NCBI RefSeq assembly: GCF_002087295.1
Contig: NZ_MWVI01000095.1
Coordinates: 1-64,000 of the forward strand
DNA length: 64,000 nucleotides
Direction of reading: 5' to 3'
Source: Vreelandella lionensis
GTDB lineage: Bacteria; Pseudomonadota; Gammaproteobacteria; Pseudomonadales; Halomonadaceae
Position numbers and translations under genes: made by a program. Shown in pieces: positions 62,009 to 64,000 of this stretch (the stretch's first letter is position 1; every line of letters begins with the position of its first letter). Under the pieces are notes generated by a model. It searched no databases, was not told where the DNA came from, and was given only the letters and a program-made list of their open reading frames with translations.

Positions 62009-62995
62009 TTAATCAAAATCTATTTCCCAGGGTTTGGGCAGCGCACGCTCCTCTTTAGGTACTTGAATCCATACGAAATGATCAGCGTTCAACTGGGTTT
62101 CACCGCTCCAACGATAGGCAACCAAACGGCCAAACTTTACGGCGCTATAATCCAGGCAAGCGATATTTGCGGCAGGCAGAGCGGGAATTCCTTCGCACCA
62201 GTAGTGGCCAATAAATAGCGGCGGCTGCTCTGGGCCGTAATAACTTAGCCGCTCTCGCTCACTGTCGGTGAGTGGTCGCGCTTCCAAATCGCCGGGCAGG
62301 TTATCTGGCTGAAATACCACATCTCCCCACTGCTGCGGGTTAGCTGCCCAAAAGTGGGCGCGAAAGCTTTGTCGGGTAAAACCGTCCCCCGAGTGAATCG
62401 CGACACCTTTTGGTAACCGGATATGGGGGCCACGGGTAAGACGATCAAGGATTCGATACGCCTGGGAGCCTGGGTCGTTGGACTCTACCAGAAACTGATC
62501 ATCCATTCTGGCAGTCGGTAAGCGCTGCTTGAGCTCGCTGATCAGCGCATCATCCCAACACGCGTGTACCACGCGAATACCGTCTAGCTCTAGAAACAGC
62601 GGAATGGTTTTGAACCAGGCCAGCGTGTCTTCCCACTCGTTGGTATGGTGGCGATACTGATCAAGAGTGTCTTGAATAATGCGGTTGTGGCGCGGGGTAT
62701 GTTCGCGCAGCCAGCGCTTGTGGCTGCCAGAGGGCGCGGGATGGGTATAGGCCAACGCGTTATACTCGTGATTGCCCATCACAATATGCGCTTCGCCCGC
62801 CTCTACCATGCGCCGTGCAATGGTCACTGCCAAGCGAATACGCGGCCCGCGATCAATCAGGTCGCCTAAAAAAATCACTTTGCGCCGCGGGTGGCGATAA
62901 ACACCGCCGCGCTGGTGGTAGCCAAGCTTTTCCAGCAGTGCCGCTAGCGTGGCACCGCAGCCGTGGATATCACCAATTAAGTCGTAACCCTCCAT
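62009..62995 (-). CDS. Metallophosphoesterase (protein-phosphatase-like), core copy
   Basis: A 328-residue calcineurin-like phosphoesterase: DLIGDIHGCGATLAALLEKLGY, VIFLGDLIDRGPRI, IVMGNHEYNAL, VVHACWDD and FIGHYWCEG supply the metal ligands. The C-terminus ends LPKPWEIDFD. It starts one base after the nadK TAA and forms an operon with it. Relatives include diadenosine tetraphosphatases and Ser/Thr phosphatases; substrate unknown. The accessory gene at 43.6-44.5 kb is a paralogue. Confidence 0.88.
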   Translation of the reverse strand: MEGYDLIGDIHGCGATLAALLEKLGYHQRGGVYRHPRRKVIFLGDLIDRGPRIRLAVTIARRMVEAGEAHIVMGNHEYNALAYTHPAPSGSHKRWLREHTPRHNRIIQDTLDQYRHHTNEWEDTLAWFKTIPLFLELDGIRVVHACWDDALISELKQRLPTARMDDQFLVESNDPGSQAYRILDRLTRGPHIRLPKGVAIHSGDGFTRQSFRAHFWAANPQQWGDVVFQPDNLPGDLEARPLTDSERERLSYYGPEQPPLFIGHYWCEGIPALPAANIACLDYSAVKFGRLVAYRWSGETQLNADHFVWIQVPKEERALPKPWEIDFD

Positions 62996-62996
62996 A

Positions 62997-63929
62997 TTAA
63001 TCCCCTAGCCGGTGGCTCCAGCCGAGTTTACTGCGCAGCACGTCATAGAAGTTGTGCCCAATGGGATGCACTAATTGAACGCGCTCCGGCTTACGGGTGA
63101 TAACCAAGACATCGTCAGGCTTGGCCACCGCGCGGGTTTGCCCGTCGCAGCTAATATGGGGGTAGGTCTGATTGGTTTCGCCAATATGAATGCGTATTTC
63201 GCTGGCCGCATCAATCACAATGGGCCGACTGGAGAGCGTGTGCGGGAACATCGGCACCAGCGTCACCACATCCAACTTCGGGTGCATAATCGGCCCACCA
63301 CCGGAAAGCGCATAGGCGGTAGAGCCGGTTGGAGTGGCGACAATCAACCCATCGCTGCGCTGGCTGTAGACAAACTGCCCATCGATAAACAGTTCAAACT
63401 CAATCATGCGGACCGCTTTACCGGGGTGCACCACAACTTCGTTAAGCGCGTCGCCATTTCCTACGGCGACCCCATTGCGGTAGAGCACGGCATCCAGCAA
63501 GAAGCGCTCTTCACCCCCAAACTCCCCCGCCAGCACTTCGCCTACCCGGGTCTCTACCTCATCGGGAGAAATATCCGTGAGGAAGCCAAGCCGCCCACGG
63601 TTAACGCCTAAAATGAGCGTACCACTGCGGCACAGGGTGCGTGCAGCGCCTAACAAGCTGCCATCGCCGCCCACCACAATCACTAAATCGCACAGTTCAC
63701 CCAACATGCGGCGGCTAGCTTCAGGTAAGCCGTGTTGGGGCAGCGCCGTGGCGGTGCGGGCTTCGATGAGTACCTTATAGTCATGTTCCGTTAAGTAACG
63801 GACCAAGCGTTGAAGGGAGTCGACAACTTTGTCGCTGCCTAAGCGGCCAATCAAGCCAATCGTCTTGAACGGCTTCACTGGATGACTAAGGCTACCGGGG
63901 TTGGAACCTGACGATGTGGTATTAGACAT
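62997..63929 (-). CDS. nadK: NAD kinase
   Basis: Phosphorylates NAD to NADP, supplying the cofactor used by Zwf. Intact, 310 residues. VVGGDGSLLGAAR is the GGDG signature, GVNRGRLGFLTDI the NAD-binding loop, and TPTGSTAYALSGGGPIMHP the second conserved block. The N-terminus (MSNTTSSGSNPGSLSHPVKPF) is longer than in E. coli. The stop is one base before the phosphoesterase start. I see no promoter or gene in the 71 bases from 63930 to the window end. Confidence 0.94.
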   Translation of the reverse strand: MSNTTSSGSNPGSLSHPVKPFKTIGLIGRLGSDKVVDSLQRLVRYLTEHDYKVLIEARTATALPQHGLPEASRRMLGELCDLVIVVGGDGSLLGAARTLCRSGTLILGVNRGRLGFLTDISPDEVETRVGEVLAGEFGGEERFLLDAVLYRNGVAVGNGDALNEVVVHPGKAVRMIEFELFIDGQFVYSQRSDGLIVATPTGSTAYALSGGGPIMHPKLDVVTLVPMFPHTLSSRPIVIDAASEIRIHIGETNQTYPHISCDGQTRAVAKPDDVLVITRKPERVQLVHPIGHNFYDVLRSKLGWSHRLGD

Positions 63930-64000
63930 GGGCGACTCTCGCTAGCATCAGCCCACATTATGGAGAGGAAGGCAGTATCGAGCAAATCACCCGGTGCGCC

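Overview
The window is a stretch of a GC-rich gammaproteobacterial chromosome, most likely Halomonas or a close relative (Halomonadaceae). That assignment is an inference. It rests on an Entner-Doudoroff zwf-pgl-eda operon with HexR-type sites, a Pseudomonas-type fruBKA operon, a TrkH/TrkA potassium uptake operon, enterobacterial-style MalEFG/MalT proteins and a fused caa3 oxidase subunit. I saw no rRNA, tRNA, CRISPR array, prophage or insertion sequence.

Layout. 0-3 kb: eda, pgl and zwf on the minus strand, with two HexR-like operators upstream. 3.3-7 kb: malEFG on the plus strand behind inverted MalT-box-like sequences. 7.2-11.8 kb: a potassium operon of trkH, a short KdpD-like kinase, a KdpE-like regulator and trkA. 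11.8-13.9 kb: an ECF sigma factor, its RskA-like anti-sigma factor and an exported DUF3455 protein. 14-19.6 kb: malK, a GH13 alpha-glucosidase and malT. 19.7-28.8 kb: a LamB porin diverging from a second alpha-glucoside system (binding protein, two permeases, GH13 glucosidase, ATPase, LacI-type regulator). 28.8-32 kb: gap, pyk and mgsA. 32.1-38.9 kb: fruR diverging from fruBKA. 39-41.3 kb: pgi and a gamma-glutamylcyclotransferase-like gene.

41.3-50.3 kb is an accessory island. It holds two gene fragments that abut, an SMC-like ATPase coupled to a PD-(D/E)XK nuclease, a metallophosphoesterase, a NERD/zinc-ribbon protein, three small exported proteins, a truncated metallopeptidase-like gene, a WYL regulator, an OGFr-like protein and a JAB/MPN-like protein. 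A 17-nt inverted repeat, GCGACA-N5-TGTCGC, recurs three times in its intergenic regions. It is the best candidate here for an uncharacterised, possibly defence-related, regulon. 50.4-64 kb returns to ordinary genes: DinB, radical SAM, a winged-HTH protein, a copper P-type ATPase, a fused CtaD/E oxidase with CoxB, DUF2231, a CopD-like protein, DUF2797, YeaC, GlpG, a phosphoesterase and nadK.

The metabolic genes form one programme: capture and hydrolysis of maltose and other alpha-glucosides and of fructose, then pgi, zwf, pgl and eda, then gap and pyk. HexR-, MalT-, FruR- and LacI-like sites sit where local control would be expected.

Sequence quality matters. About 30 one- to eight-base indels, one deletion of about 70 bases and two in-frame TAG codons break roughly 20 genes, including genes expected to be important such as pyk, pgi and ctaD. 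Most indels change the length of a 1-5 base run, which looks like unpolished sequence more than mass gene decay. Broken genes are therefore annotated as single CDS spans with each lesion placed.
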